A DNA stretch of 64,000 nucleotides. It comes from JTS-AC122 sp050246015. Its GTDB lineage: Bacteria; Planctomycetota; Phycisphaerae; Phycisphaerales; UBA1924. Location of the stretch: assembly GCA_050246015.1 (NCBI GenBank), contig JBFWWU010000015.1, forward strand, positions 39,126 to 103,125, read 5' to 3'. How positions within the stretch are numbered: position 1 is the stretch's first letter; every line of letters starts with the position of its first letter. The notes under the pieces were generated by a model. The model had not been told where the DNA came from, made no database searches, and saw only the letters and a list, made by a program, of their open reading frames with translations. This document shows, one piece after another, positions 1 to 8,625 of the stretch. Both the position numbers and the translations under genes were made by a program.

Positions 1-785
1 ATCGAGCAGCCCGTCCCGATGCAGCATCGACCAGTCGGTGGCGGCGGATCAAGCGTCAGCATCGCGCTCACGCTCGTTGACGCCCCCGCATCGAGTTGCA
101 GCGACCACTGGTACCCGCCCGTGAAGTCGCCCGGGCCGAACGGCAACCCCGAGTTATTGAAGTTGTCAACCGTCGTGTTCGTCAAGAGCCCGCGAACCGT
201 TGCGAACGTGCTCACCTGGTAGTTCGTCGCCCCCGCGCCGATGAATCCGCCGATGATCGTGTTCCCGGCCTCGGTGATCCGGATGTTGTTCGGCGAGACC
301 AGCACGGCCGAATCACCGGTAGCGGACCCAGCCAGGTCGTAATCCTGGTAGTTGAACAACTGAAGGCTGATCGGGCCGCCGGACGTGTTGGTCACCGACA
401 TCGACGCGACCACCATCGCCGCGTTCGTGCCGTTGTCCGTTACCACGTAGGTCATCACCGCGTCGAAGTTCGGCGTGGTAAATGTGACCGTGCCGGTGTT
501 GCCGGACCAGACCGCAGATGTCGCGTTCATGAACGGCACTTCGCGCGTATCCACCCCGTCAACCCGGTACCACCACCAGTTTTGGAACACGTGATCGGTC
601 CCGGTGGCTCCAAGCGTCCTCATGTTGGCCAGCGGGCCGGTACTCGTCACCGTCGTCGGACTGTCCCCTTGCGTAAACACAGCGTCGCCGTCGGTGATCG
701 TCCCACCCGTCCCAACCTGCGCCAGCGCCCCTGTTCCGAGTCCCAGACTAGCAGCCCAAACCCATGTCGCCGTACGAACCTTCAT
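1..785 (-). CDS. Secreted protein of unknown function (3' end outside window)
   Basis: The gene enters from the left edge, so its C-terminus is missing; 261 residues are visible. The ATG at 785 is preceded by GAGGAG seven bases upstream. Residues 1-22 form a signal peptide (hydrophobic stretch ending ALA before Q23), so the product is exported. The rest is rich in Thr, Asn and Gly, as in extracellular beta-structured proteins. A motif DHVFQNWWW (residues 64-72) recurs as DHLVQNWWW in the secreted protein at 45133-46176, and both have a similar FTQ segment before it, so they are paralogues. The visible end contains a Cys cluster (GRCCIGTGC), a pattern seen just before dockerin-like tails in planctomycete secreted proteins. 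A dockerin-like end is therefore expected but lies off the window. No function is recognised. Confidence 0.75.
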   Translation of the reverse strand, partial: MKVRTATWVWAASLGLGTGALAQVGTGGTITDGDAVFTQGDSPTTVTSTGPLANMRTLGATGTDHVFQNWWWYRVDGVDTREVPFMNATSAVWSGNTGTVTFTTPNFDAVMTYVVTDNGTNAAMVVASMSVTNTSGGPISLQLFNYQDYDLAGSATGDSAVLVSPNNIRITEAGNTIIGGFIGAGATNYQVSTFATVRGLLTNTTVDNFNNSGLPFGPGDFTGGYQWSLQLDAGASTSVSAMLTLDPPPPTGRCCIGTGCS

Positions 786-1113
786 CGCGATACTCCTCGT
801 TCTTGACGCGGCTTGGCCGGCAACCTCCCGGCGCCACGCGCGCCGCTCGGGCCACTGGCCCAACCTCGTGAGCATACCTGACAGTCCCGAATTGGGAAAC
901 AAAATCCTTGCCCAAAATGGCACAGTTCACGCAGCCGAACTCGTCCTCACCACGACCTATTCAGATCCAGACGGGGGATCCGATTGTCGATAATTGACGC
1001 GCCCACCCGAACACCCCGGGGGCTCGTCCCGTTCTCATGGCTAGTCTATCTTGGTGCTCCAGGCCGGCAACTCATCGCAATCTCCGTCGGCAATCTGAGG
1101 ATTCATCAGCAAC
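786..1113. other. Divergent intergenic region
   Basis: About 330 bases lie between the divergent secreted protein and the epimerase-like gene. The stretch is less GC-rich around 885-930 than its flanks, which suits promoters. No convincing -35/-10 pair, riboswitch or small gene was recognised. Confidence 0.4.
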
Positions 1114-2400
1114 ATGACTAACACAAACCAAACTATCGTCATCGCCGGCGGCGGCGGCTTCATCGGCGGTCACCTCGCCGCTCACTTTCTCAGCAAGGGC
1201 TTCCGCGTTCGCGTCGCGGACATCAAGCCCCTTGACGAGTGGTACCAGGTGCACCGCCGCGCCGAAAACTTCGCTGGGCCTCTCAAGGGTGACTGCCGCG
1301 ATTTCCGAGTCTGCCGCGCCATTTGCAGGGGCGCCAGCGAGGTCTACCAACTCGCCGCGGACATGGGCGGCATGGGCTTCATTGAGAACAACAAGGCCCT
1401 GTGCATGCTCAGCGTTCTCACCAACACCCACATGATCCTCGCGGCCCAGGAAGCCGGCGTCGATCGCTTCTTCTACGCCTCCTCCGCCTGCGTCTACAAC
1501 GCCGACAAGCAGAAAGACCCCAACATCGTCGCCCTCAAGGAGGCCGACGCCTACCCCGCCCTCCCCGAAGACGGCTACGGCTGGGAAAAACTCTTCTCCG
1601 AACGCATGTGCCGCCACTTCCGCGAGGACTTCGGCCTCAAAACCCGCGTCGCCCGCTTCCACAACGTCTACGGGCCCTTCGGCACCTGGGAAGGCGGCCG
1701 CGAAAAAGCCCCGGCCGCCATCTGTCGAAAGGTCATCGCCGCCAAGGTCTCCGGCAACCACCACATCGAAATCTGGGGCGACGGCACCCAGACCCGATCG
1801 TTCATGTACATCGACGACTGCGTGAGCGGGATCGACCGCATCATCCATTCCGACATCCTCGAACCGATCAACCTCGGTTCCTCTGAACTCGTCAGCATCA
1901 ACCAGCTCGTGGACATCGCCGAGGACATCGCCGGCATCCGGCTCAACCGCTCCTACAAACTCGACGCGCCCCGCGGCGTCGCCGGGCGCAACTCCGACAA
2001 CTCCAAGATCAACCACTACCTCGGCTGGGAGCCCAATACCCGCCTCCGCGACGGCATGGAAAAGACCTATCGCTGGATCGAGGCCGAGTTCGCCGCCAAG
2101 TACGACGTTTCCACTGCCCACCTGTCTTCCATCAGCACCTTCACCAAGGGCTCGCACCCGATCCCCGGCGACGGGTACAACCCCGATTCCAAACACATGG
2201 ATACCTGGCGACAGGGGATCCCCGCCGGCTACAACGCCGCCGCTCCGCGCGCCTCGTCAAACACAACGACCGCCAAACCCAAGGGCAAACCTGCCAAGAA
2301 CAGGCCCGCTCCGAAGAAACTCGCCGCTAAGCCCGCCAAGGCCGCCAAGACAAAGATGAAAAAGCCGGTGAAGACCGCGGCGAAGAAGCGCCGCCGCTGA
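1114..2400 (+). CDS. GDP-mannose 3,5-epimerase-like SDR protein with Lys/Ala-rich tail
   Basis: This is an extended short-chain dehydrogenase/epimerase of 428 residues. It has the NAD-binding GGGGFIGG (12-19), the LAADMGGMGFI segment typical of GDP-mannose 3,5-epimerases, Cys126 in SSACVY (matching the catalytic Cys of that family) and the YGWEK couple (Tyr155, Lys159). Further matches are FHNVYGPFGTWEGG, REKAPAAICRK and GDGTQTRSF. The family epimerises GDP-D-mannose to GDP-L-galactose/gulose for sugar polymers; the exact substrate here is inferred. The enzyme core ends near residue 345. After a linker, residues 388-428 are almost wholly Lys, Ala and Pro, ending KKRRR, like a histone H1 tail, which is not part of the family. 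The ATG has a weak GAGG 13 bases upstream. The gene stands alone. Confidence 0.85.
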   Translation: MTNTNQTIVIAGGGGFIGGHLAAHFLSKGFRVRVADIKPLDEWYQVHRRAENFAGPLKGDCRDFRVCRAICRGASEVYQLAADMGGMGFIENNKALCMLSVLTNTHMILAAQEAGVDRFFYASSACVYNADKQKDPNIVALKEADAYPALPEDGYGWEKLFSERMCRHFREDFGLKTRVARFHNVYGPFGTWEGGREKAPAAICRKVIAAKVSGNHHIEIWGDGTQTRSFMYIDDCVSGIDRIIHSDILEPINLGSSELVSINQLVDIAEDIAGIRLNRSYKLDAPRGVAGRNSDNSKINHYLGWEPNTRLRDGMEKTYRWIEAEFAAKYDVSTAHLSSISTFTKGSHPIPGDGYNPDSKHMDTWRQGIPAGYNAAAPRASSNTTTAKPKGKPAKNRPAPKKLAAKPAKAAKTKMKKPVKTAAKKRRR

Positions 2401-2519
2401 TCGTCCCCCGCCGGCGACCCCCGCCGTGATGAAACCCGCGGAGCGAGCGATGCCTGCATCGTGCCAGCAGCAGGTTGACAAATCGCTCAACCAGTTTCAG
2501 CCCGAGACACCACCACATG

Positions 2520-2553
2520 AAAACGCGGCCCCGGAGAACACTCCGGGGCCGCG
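2520..2553 (-). terminator. Intrinsic terminator after the secretin gene
   Basis: A perfect 13-bp stem (2524-2536 with 2541-2553, arm CGCGGCCCCGGAG) closes a four-base loop. On the minus strand it is followed by TTTT. It lies 42 bases beyond the secretin stop codon, so it very likely ends that transcript. Confidence 0.8.
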
Positions 2554-2594
2554 CGTCATGTCCAATGCTCCAACGCCGGTACAGCCGTCCGGCG

Positions 2595-5500
2595 TTACCG
2601 GATTCCCGTTGACAACTGATCCAGGATGCCCGGGAACTGCTTCTCTTCCTGCTCCGCGGTGATCAGGACCGTCGGCTTCACGAGGATGAGCAGCGTCTGC
2701 TCTTCCTTCGCCGACACGCGGTTCGTGAAGAAGCGGTTGAGGATCGGGATCTTCGACAGCACCGGCACGCCCGTTTCGATCTCGAGTTCGGTGATCAGCC
2801 GCTGCCCGCCCAGCAGCACGGTCCCCTCGTCCGGCACCGTCACACTCGTGCGCACGCGGGTCACGGTGATCGTCGGCAACTGGATGAACGACTGCGTATC
2901 CGCCGAGTTGACGAGTTGCCCGCCCGCGACCGCCGTCACCGGCTGCTGCGCGAACCCGTCGATCCGGCCCACGCCCGCGTCCACGTTCAGCGTCACGTAC
3001 CGCCGGTCCGACGAGATCACGCCTTCCATCAGCATCGTCACGCCTTCGGACGCGACCGCGACCGTCGGGTCGAACCCGACCGCCGAATCGCCGACGACCG
3101 GGGTGAGGTCCGACACGAACGCCTGCTGCGTCACGATGAAGATATTGGCGATCTGCCCGTTGGTGAACGTCAGGCGTGGCGCGGTGAGTTGCACCGTGCG
3201 CTTGTCGGCCTGCGTCGCCGTGATCAGGAAGTCCACCTGCACGTCATCAAGGAACTGCCCGGAGATGCCAAGCGCGGGGTTCGCGCCCGCCACCTGCGTC
3301 GCGAAATCGCCCTCGATGAGCGTGCTGGCGAGTCCCAGCGTGTCGGAGATGAACCCGGTGGGCGACCAGCCGCGCGGGTTCACGAAGTTCTGGGCATTGG
3401 CCGTTTCGCCGGGATCGGTGTTGTCGCCGTCGCCGTTGAGGTCGATCGCCCCGCCGCCCGCGCGCTGGAGCCCGCGCCGTCCGCCCGGGCCCGAACCCGA
3501 GAAGTTGAACAGGTCGCTGGGCTGGAACGAGTTGTCGTTCGCCCGCGCCGCGCGAACCTGGTTGTTGTTCGCGTTGATGATCAGGTCCACGTCGAAACCG
3601 ATCTGCTCGAACCAACTCTGGTTCACCAGCAGGAACTTGGTCTCCACGTTGATCTGCATCGATCGCACTTCACGCAGTTTCGACAGCAGCCCGACGATCT
3701 CGCGATGATTCCGCGGCGTGTTGCGGATGATCAGCGACGAGTTGATCTCCTGGATCGTCCCGACGTCCCCGCCCAGGTCCTTCCACCCTTCCGGGTCCAC
3801 GTTGGACGTGATGATCTCACGGATCAGCGTGATGCGGTCCTGCCGACGCTGCATCTCCTGCATCCGGTCCTGCTGCCGGTCCTGCTGGTCATCGCGGAAC
3901 GGGCTCTGCCCGCCGCCGCCACCGCCACCCTGGCTCTGCTGCAGCAGCGACTGCAGATCGATCTGCGGCACCTCGTCGTACGTCCCCGGCTCGAACAGCA
4001 GGTCCGAGATGTCGTAGATCGCCAGCGTCGTGTTCTGGTTCAGCGCCGTCTGCGACGCCACCCGGATGATCCCGTCCTCCACCGACCAGCCGACCTTCGA
4101 GTATTCGTCCGGCGAGGCCTTCTGCACCACGCGGTCCAGCACCACCCGCGCCGACGCCCGCGAGATCTTCAGCGAGATCGGCGTGTCTTCGTTCACCCCG
4201 ATCTCGCGCAGGCTCGCCCAGTCGGCGTCCAGGTTCTCCCCCGTCACCGACGCCACGAACGCCAGCACGTCCGCCAGGCGCGAGTCGTCGAACGCCACCG
4301 GCAGCGGCGTCGTCTCCACCTTCGCCAGCACCGTGCGGTTCTCACGCGTGTCGTAGAACGCGCTCAGTTCGCCGCGCTCGAAACTCTTCTTGGGCCATTC
4401 CGTCGGGTAGTCCATGATCCCCTTCGGCGGGAGCATGTCCTCCGCGATGTCCAGGCGCAGATTCGCGTTGAGATGCCCCTTGCGGCGCTGGATGTCGTGG
4501 AACCGCTGGAAGATCAGGTTCGCTTCCATCGTGTCCCGCAGCAGAAGCCCCGACGGATTACGCGGGTCCAGGAAGAGGATCTGGTCCACCACCTGCAGCG
4601 CCTCGGCGTACTTCTGCTCCATCTGCAGCGCGCGGGCCCGGTCGATGCTCTCGTTGATCTTGCGGTCCTTCTCCATTGCGCGGCGCTGCTCCGCCGCCGC
4701 CGCGTCCGCCGCCCGGTCTTTCGCTTGCTGCTCGCGTTCCGCCGCGTCGATCTCATTGCGGCGCTGCTCGATCGTGCGGTTCATGTCGTCGATCTTGGTG
4801 TTCAGGTCCGCGAGTTCCTGCGGGTTGAAGTACGCCCGGGTCTGCGCGACCGTCAGCCGCGACTGCGCCATCAGGTCCGTCGCGCGGCGGGTGTCCCCGG
4901 CCTCCAGCGACGCCTGCGCCTGCTGCATGTTGTTCTCGAACTCCGCCAGCGTCCGCTGCCGGATCAGGTTCGCCTCGCCGATCGTTCGCTCGCTCAGCGG
5001 CTGAACATTCAGCCGGGTCTGCATCTCGATCACTTTCTGATCGACGTACGCGGCCTGGTCCGGCGTCAGGTACTGCCGGTACGGGCCAGCCGCCTGGCGG
5101 TACTTGTCCAGCGCCAGGTTCCAGCGCTCCTCGGACGCCAGTTTGTCCGCTTCCGCGATAAACGCACCCGCCTGCGCCTTCAGCGCGGCCTGGATCAGTT
5201 CGTCCTGTCCCGTCGGCTGGCTCGGCGCCGGCGCGGGGGGATTCTCCGGCTGAATCGTCGTCTCCGACACCATCACGGGCGTTTCACCCGCCGGCGCGGG
5301 CTCACTCGCCGGAGCCGCGGCGGGCGGGGGAGCAGCGGGGGGCGCGGGGGTTTCGCCGCCGCCGGCACCCTCGCGGCGCACTACGCCGGGCTGCCACACG
5401 CCCAAGTTCACCGGAGCCACCTCGATCGCTCGTCCTTGCTCCCGCTCAACCTTGAGCAACTGAAGTTGGAGTTGGTCCAGTTTGTTGCGCTGCGCGTCGG

Positions 5501-6089
5501 TGAGGGGCACCCCGGCGAACGCCACGCTGGCCGCCGCCGTCTTGGCCGCTTCGAAACGGCCCGCGACATAGTCATCCATCGCTTGATCGATCGCCCGGTC
5601 CGCGATCGGGGCGAACTCCGCGCGCCGCTGGGCCGAATCCGCGATCAGTTTCGCCGCCGCCACCCGGTGGGATCGCTGCGAGTCCTTTGATTGTTCCACC
5701 TGCCTGGCGAACTTCTCCGCGGTCACCAGGTCGCCCGCTTCCAGCGCGAGCGTCCCCTTTTCGAGGCTGATATCGCACGGGTCGGCGGAGCGGATCTTTC
5801 GCTCCACCGTCGCGTACGACTCCGTCGCCGCCATGGCGTCCTGGGCCGAGGCGACATCGCTCGCCGGCGACCGGAAATAACCGTTCAGCGCTTCCCGGGC
5901 CCGGATGAGTTGTCCGGCCTTTACCAGCGCGTCCACGCGGTCCAGGACCTGCCTGGTTGCTGTTGCCGACTGCCCTTCCTGCTGAGCCTGCAGCCCCTTG
6001 GAACTCCCGGCGACCTGCGCCAGAGCCGCGGGGGTGAGTGCCAGTGGGATCAGAGTCAGCGCCGCGGTCGTCTTCAGCCAATTCATCAT
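2595..6089 (-). CDS. Secretin-family outer-membrane channel protein (GspD/PilQ-like), long form
   Basis: The 1164-residue protein starts with a signal peptide (about residues 1-25, ending ALA-Q). Residues 30-600 are mostly helical, with repeat-like and coiled-coil stretches plus a Pro/Ala-rich linker near 235-290. An STN/N0-like region (AIYDISDLL, near 690) is followed by a Gly/Gln run near 715-750, an N-domain (SLIIRNTPRNHREIV) and the C-terminal secretin domain with the lip motif VPDEGTVLLGG and IPILNRFF near 1115. Secretins form multimeric outer-membrane pores for type II secretion or type IV pili. No inner-membrane or ATPase partner lies in the window, so the system it serves is unknown. 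The N-terminal extension is far longer than in GspD. Two adjacent ATG codons (6089, 6086) are possible starts, with AAGG upstream. Confidence 0.88.
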   Translation of the reverse strand: MMNWLKTTAALTLIPLALTPAALAQVAGSSKGLQAQQEGQSATATRQVLDRVDALVKAGQLIRAREALNGYFRSPASDVASAQDAMAATESYATVERKIRSADPCDISLEKGTLALEAGDLVTAEKFARQVEQSKDSQRSHRVAAAKLIADSAQRRAEFAPIADRAIDQAMDDYVAGRFEAAKTAAASVAFAGVPLTDAQRNKLDQLQLQLLKVEREQGRAIEVAPVNLGVWQPGVVRREGAGGGETPAPPAAPPPAAAPASEPAPAGETPVMVSETTIQPENPPAPAPSQPTGQDELIQAALKAQAGAFIAEADKLASEERWNLALDKYRQAAGPYRQYLTPDQAAYVDQKVIEMQTRLNVQPLSERTIGEANLIRQRTLAEFENNMQQAQASLEAGDTRRATDLMAQSRLTVAQTRAYFNPQELADLNTKIDDMNRTIEQRRNEIDAAEREQQAKDRAADAAAAEQRRAMEKDRKINESIDRARALQMEQKYAEALQVVDQILFLDPRNPSGLLLRDTMEANLIFQRFHDIQRRKGHLNANLRLDIAEDMLPPKGIMDYPTEWPKKSFERGELSAFYDTRENRTVLAKVETTPLPVAFDDSRLADVLAFVASVTGENLDADWASLREIGVNEDTPISLKISRASARVVLDRVVQKASPDEYSKVGWSVEDGIIRVASQTALNQNTTLAIYDISDLLFEPGTYDEVPQIDLQSLLQQSQGGGGGGGQSPFRDDQQDRQQDRMQEMQRRQDRITLIREIITSNVDPEGWKDLGGDVGTIQEINSSLIIRNTPRNHREIVGLLSKLREVRSMQINVETKFLLVNQSWFEQIGFDVDLIINANNNQVRAARANDNSFQPSDLFNFSGSGPGGRRGLQRAGGGAIDLNGDGDNTDPGETANAQNFVNPRGWSPTGFISDTLGLASTLIEGDFATQVAGANPALGISGQFLDDVQVDFLITATQADKRTVQLTAPRLTFTNGQIANIFIVTQQAFVSDLTPVVGDSAVGFDPTVAVASEGVTMLMEGVISSDRRYVTLNVDAGVGRIDGFAQQPVTAVAGGQLVNSADTQSFIQLPTITVTRVRTSVTVPDEGTVLLGGQRLITELEIETGVPVLSKIPILNRFFTNRVSAKEEQTLLILVKPTVLITAEQEEKQFPGILDQLSTGIR

Positions 6090-6590
6090 GGTCGCCTTCG
6101 CGTATTAGGGGAGAGGGGGAGGATGTCGATCGTGCCTTTCCGCCGAACTTCCTCTGAACTTCTACCAAATCTCCGTGTGGACAATCGATTCTTCAGACAT
6201 CCGGGTCAAACTCGCCGGCATTTCGAGCGAGTGGCAGTCGTTTCGCAGTCGTTTTCGGTTCGGTTCCGGTTCCTCGATGCTCGTTCTTCCGCGTACTTGT
6301 GAGTCTGCTGTCTGAAGTCAAGATTCTGGTCCGACACGTCCCGTCCACCCCGCTCTGATCTACGCGCGCACGGCTTGTCGTGCCGAGCATGCGCCGAACT
6401 CGGAGCCAGTCGATCAACTCCGGGGATGCGACAACGCACCCCGGAGCCTCGCACCGGAGCGGGGAAGATAATCGGGTTTGGGCCCGAAAGCAAGTGCCTC
6501 CCGGGTGGGGAACCACAGGCCCCCCCGGGGCGTCCGTAACCCAATCGGGACGAACAACTTGTGGATATGTGCGCGCGGTCTGGGCTGGCG
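6090..6590. other. Intergenic region upstream of the secretin gene
   Basis: Five hundred bases separate the secretin start from the stop of the upstream oxidoreductase gene. A minus-strand TTGACT at 6322-6317 is a possible -35 box, but no good -10 follows at the right distance. A hairpin at 6418-6446 is listed separately. The open frames across this stretch lack any recognisable protein character. Confidence 0.4.
6418..6446. repeat. Inverted repeat (hairpin) between two minus-strand genes
   Basis: CTCCGGGG (6418-6425) pairs with CCCCGGAG (6439-6446), and inside it TGCG pairs with CGCA around an ACAA loop, with one bulged A. It lies 145 bases downstream of the Gfo/Idh gene stop. There is no T-run on the minus strand, so it would be at best a factor-assisted terminator. 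Confidence 0.4.
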
Positions 6591-7652
6591 CTATTGGTCA
6601 CCGAATGTCACCGCTTGGCCTGTTTCCAGGCTTCGCCGTTCCGCCTCCAACAGCCGGGCCGCAGTCCAGGCGTCCCGCAGGGTTGGTCCCCGATCAGGGT
6701 CGCCGACGCCCCCGACCCGGTCAACGAAGTGCTCGATTTCGAGGTAATAGGCCGATTCCGGCGGAAACTCGATGGGCTCGGACTGGCCATTACGATACAG
6801 AATGACCGTTGGGGCCCGTCCCAGGTCGAACTCGGCCGTGGCGTTTTCAAAGGAAATGGTGTAGCGCATCCGAAACCCAAACCCCGGCGCGTGCCCCCAG
6901 CCGCCCTCCGCGACGACGTGCGAAGGACCGCGCGCAAACCGGTAGATCGTCGTGAGGTGATTCGTGGACCCGGTCGAGACCACCTCGGCCGGCTCCCCGA
7001 AGCACCACAGGATGAAGTCCGCATCGTGGATGTGAAGGTCCACCAGCGCGCCCCCCGAGCGCTCCGCATGTCCGTAGAACCCCGGCGACCACCCCGGCGG
7101 CGTTCCGACCCGCTGAAACGTCGCGCCCGTCACGGCGCCGAACTCGCGCGTTCGCATCCGCTCGCGCACCCACGCCCATCCCGGCCAGAACCGCATGCAC
7201 ATGGCCGGCATGCACACCAGATTCGTGCCCGCCGCGGCGTCGATCACGCGCGCGACGTCCGCGGACGCGATCGCGACCGGCTTTTCGATCAGCACGTGTT
7301 TTCCGGCCCGCAGGGCGCGGATCGCCAAATCCGCGTGGGAGTCCGTCGGTGTGCAGATGTGCACCGCATCCACGTGGGGATCCGCCAGCAGGTCGCCGGG
7401 ATCGGCGAACGTCCGCACCGCGGCCGGATCGAAGAGACGTTCGTCGGTGGCGATGCTCGTCATGTTCCCCGACGCGCGCACGAGGCCGGTGCGTCGATCG
7501 GGGTGGTGGTCGCAGACCGCCGCGAGCCGGACGGCGCCGCGCGCCGCGATCGCGCTCATGCAGCGCACGTGCGTGGCGCCCATGACGCCCAGGCCGATCA
7601 CGCCCAGGCCCACCGGGCGTGCTGGAATGTTGATCGCTGGGCGCGTGGTCAT
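6591..7652 (-). CDS. Gfo/Idh/MocA family NAD(P)-dependent oxidoreductase
   Basis: A 353-residue protein of typical family length. The N-terminal Rossmann fold shows GLGVIGLGVMG (15-25), the substrate-side EKP motif is at 123-125 (Lys124 expected catalytic), and DLHIHD (205-210) matches the family's substrate-binding DxxxHD segment. Such enzymes oxidise or reduce sugars, inositols or their derivatives with NAD(P). Planctomycetes carry many paralogues and the substrate cannot be read from sequence. The gene lies 54 bases downstream of a sugar phosphate isomerase/epimerase-like gene on the same strand, and this pairing is common in sugar or inositol catabolism, so a shared pathway is likely. The ATG at 7652 is the only good start. 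Confidence 0.9.
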   Translation of the reverse strand: MTTRPAINIPARPVGLGVIGLGVMGATHVRCMSAIAARGAVRLAAVCDHHPDRRTGLVRASGNMTSIATDERLFDPAAVRTFADPGDLLADPHVDAVHICTPTDSHADLAIRALRAGKHVLIEKPVAIASADVARVIDAAAGTNLVCMPAMCMRFWPGWAWVRERMRTREFGAVTGATFQRVGTPPGWSPGFYGHAERSGGALVDLHIHDADFILWCFGEPAEVVSTGSTNHLTTIYRFARGPSHVVAEGGWGHAPGFGFRMRYTISFENATAEFDLGRAPTVILYRNGQSEPIEFPPESAYYLEIEHFVDRVGGVGDPDRGPTLRDAWTAARLLEAERRSLETGQAVTFGDQ

Positions 7653-7706
7653 GCCGGCGATGGTACCCGCGCCGCGGGCGGCCCCGTATGCGGCTGCTGG
7701 CGATGA

Positions 7707-8570
7707 TTACTCGGCCCGGCTGCGAAGCCCGAACTCCGAGACAAAGCGAGCCGCCGATGTGACATCCGCGATGCGCTGCGACCCCGCCTCGCGCTCGATC
7801 AGGAAGTTGCAGGACAGTTCCTCGTCCGCGACGGTCTGGAAGAAGGCCCCCCAATCGACGGCACCGGTGCCCAGGACGGTCTCGGTCCCCCAGCGCCCAA
7901 GCTCGCTGGCGGGGGCCGCGTCCTTGAGATGCACCTGATCGATGAAGAGCGCCAGGTCCCTGAGGGCTTTGACGGGATCGCCCATCCCGTAGAGGATCAT
8001 GTTTGCCGGGTCGAAGTTCACGCCGATCATCGGGTGATCGAGTTCATCCAGCACGGAAATCAATGTCTGCGCGGACTCCTGCCCGGTCTCCAGCGCGATG
8101 GTGATCTCGCGTTCGGCGAAGACGTCCGCGAGTTCAAGGATGCGGTCAACGACCTTGATTCGCTCGGGATCGTTCGGATCGTGAGGGATGAACCCTGCAT
8201 GGAAGGAGACCATCTCGATCCCGAACTGATGGGCGATCTCGGCGTTGTCGCGGGCGGCGGCGAGGTTGGCCTCCCAGTGCTCGTCGGGCCTGACGCCGCC
8301 GGTGCGTCGGATGGATTCGAGGGTGCTGTAGTCCTCGCCTCGCATGGCCATCATCCCCGAGAGGACGGAGATGCCCGCGCCGTCGATCTTCTTCCAGGTT
8401 TCGCGCAGTGGCCAGGTCGAAGGGTCGAGGCGGATGGGATCCAGAGCGAGTTGGACGGCGTGGAGGCCGCACTCGCTGACCTTGTAGGCCAGATCCGCGG
8501 GAGAAGCAGGCTGCAGCGACCACGAGCACACCCCCAGTTGTGCCGATTCGAGGTTCGAGTGAGAGTCCAT
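7707..8570 (-). CDS. Sugar phosphate isomerase/epimerase family protein (TIM barrel)
   Basis: A 287-residue AP-endonuclease-2-like TIM barrel protein, related to xylose isomerase-like epimerases such as IolE/IolI. Family features seen are LGVCSWSL near the start, the helix ending VSFHAGF, ALETGQES (metal-binding Glu in strand 5), GVNFDPANM with the expected Asp, and VHLKDA (His and Asp near the metal). Members isomerise or epimerise keto-sugars or inosose using a divalent metal; the substrate is not known here. I place the start at the ATG at 8570; a TTG at 8603 would add 11 residues, but neither has a clear ribosome site. It lies just upstream of the Gfo/Idh gene in the same direction, suggesting one operon. 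Confidence 0.85.
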   Translation of the reverse strand: MDSHSNLESAQLGVCSWSLQPASPADLAYKVSECGLHAVQLALDPIRLDPSTWPLRETWKKIDGAGISVLSGMMAMRGEDYSTLESIRRTGGVRPDEHWEANLAAARDNAEIAHQFGIEMVSFHAGFIPHDPNDPERIKVVDRILELADVFAEREITIALETGQESAQTLISVLDELDHPMIGVNFDPANMILYGMGDPVKALRDLALFIDQVHLKDAAPASELGRWGTETVLGTGAVDWGAFFQTVADEELSCNFLIEREAGSQRIADVTSAARFVSEFGLRSRAE

Positions 8571-8625
8571 GATGATCTTGGACCGGGGCGCGGGTGATGT
8601 CAAGCCGCGCGCGGGATTCCGGGGA

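Noticed and set aside
2916..5690. A plus-strand open frame of 924 codons antisense to the secretin gene
   Set aside because: Its translation is Arg/His-rich and low in complexity, as expected from the complement of a GC-rich gene; the minus strand encodes a clear secretin.
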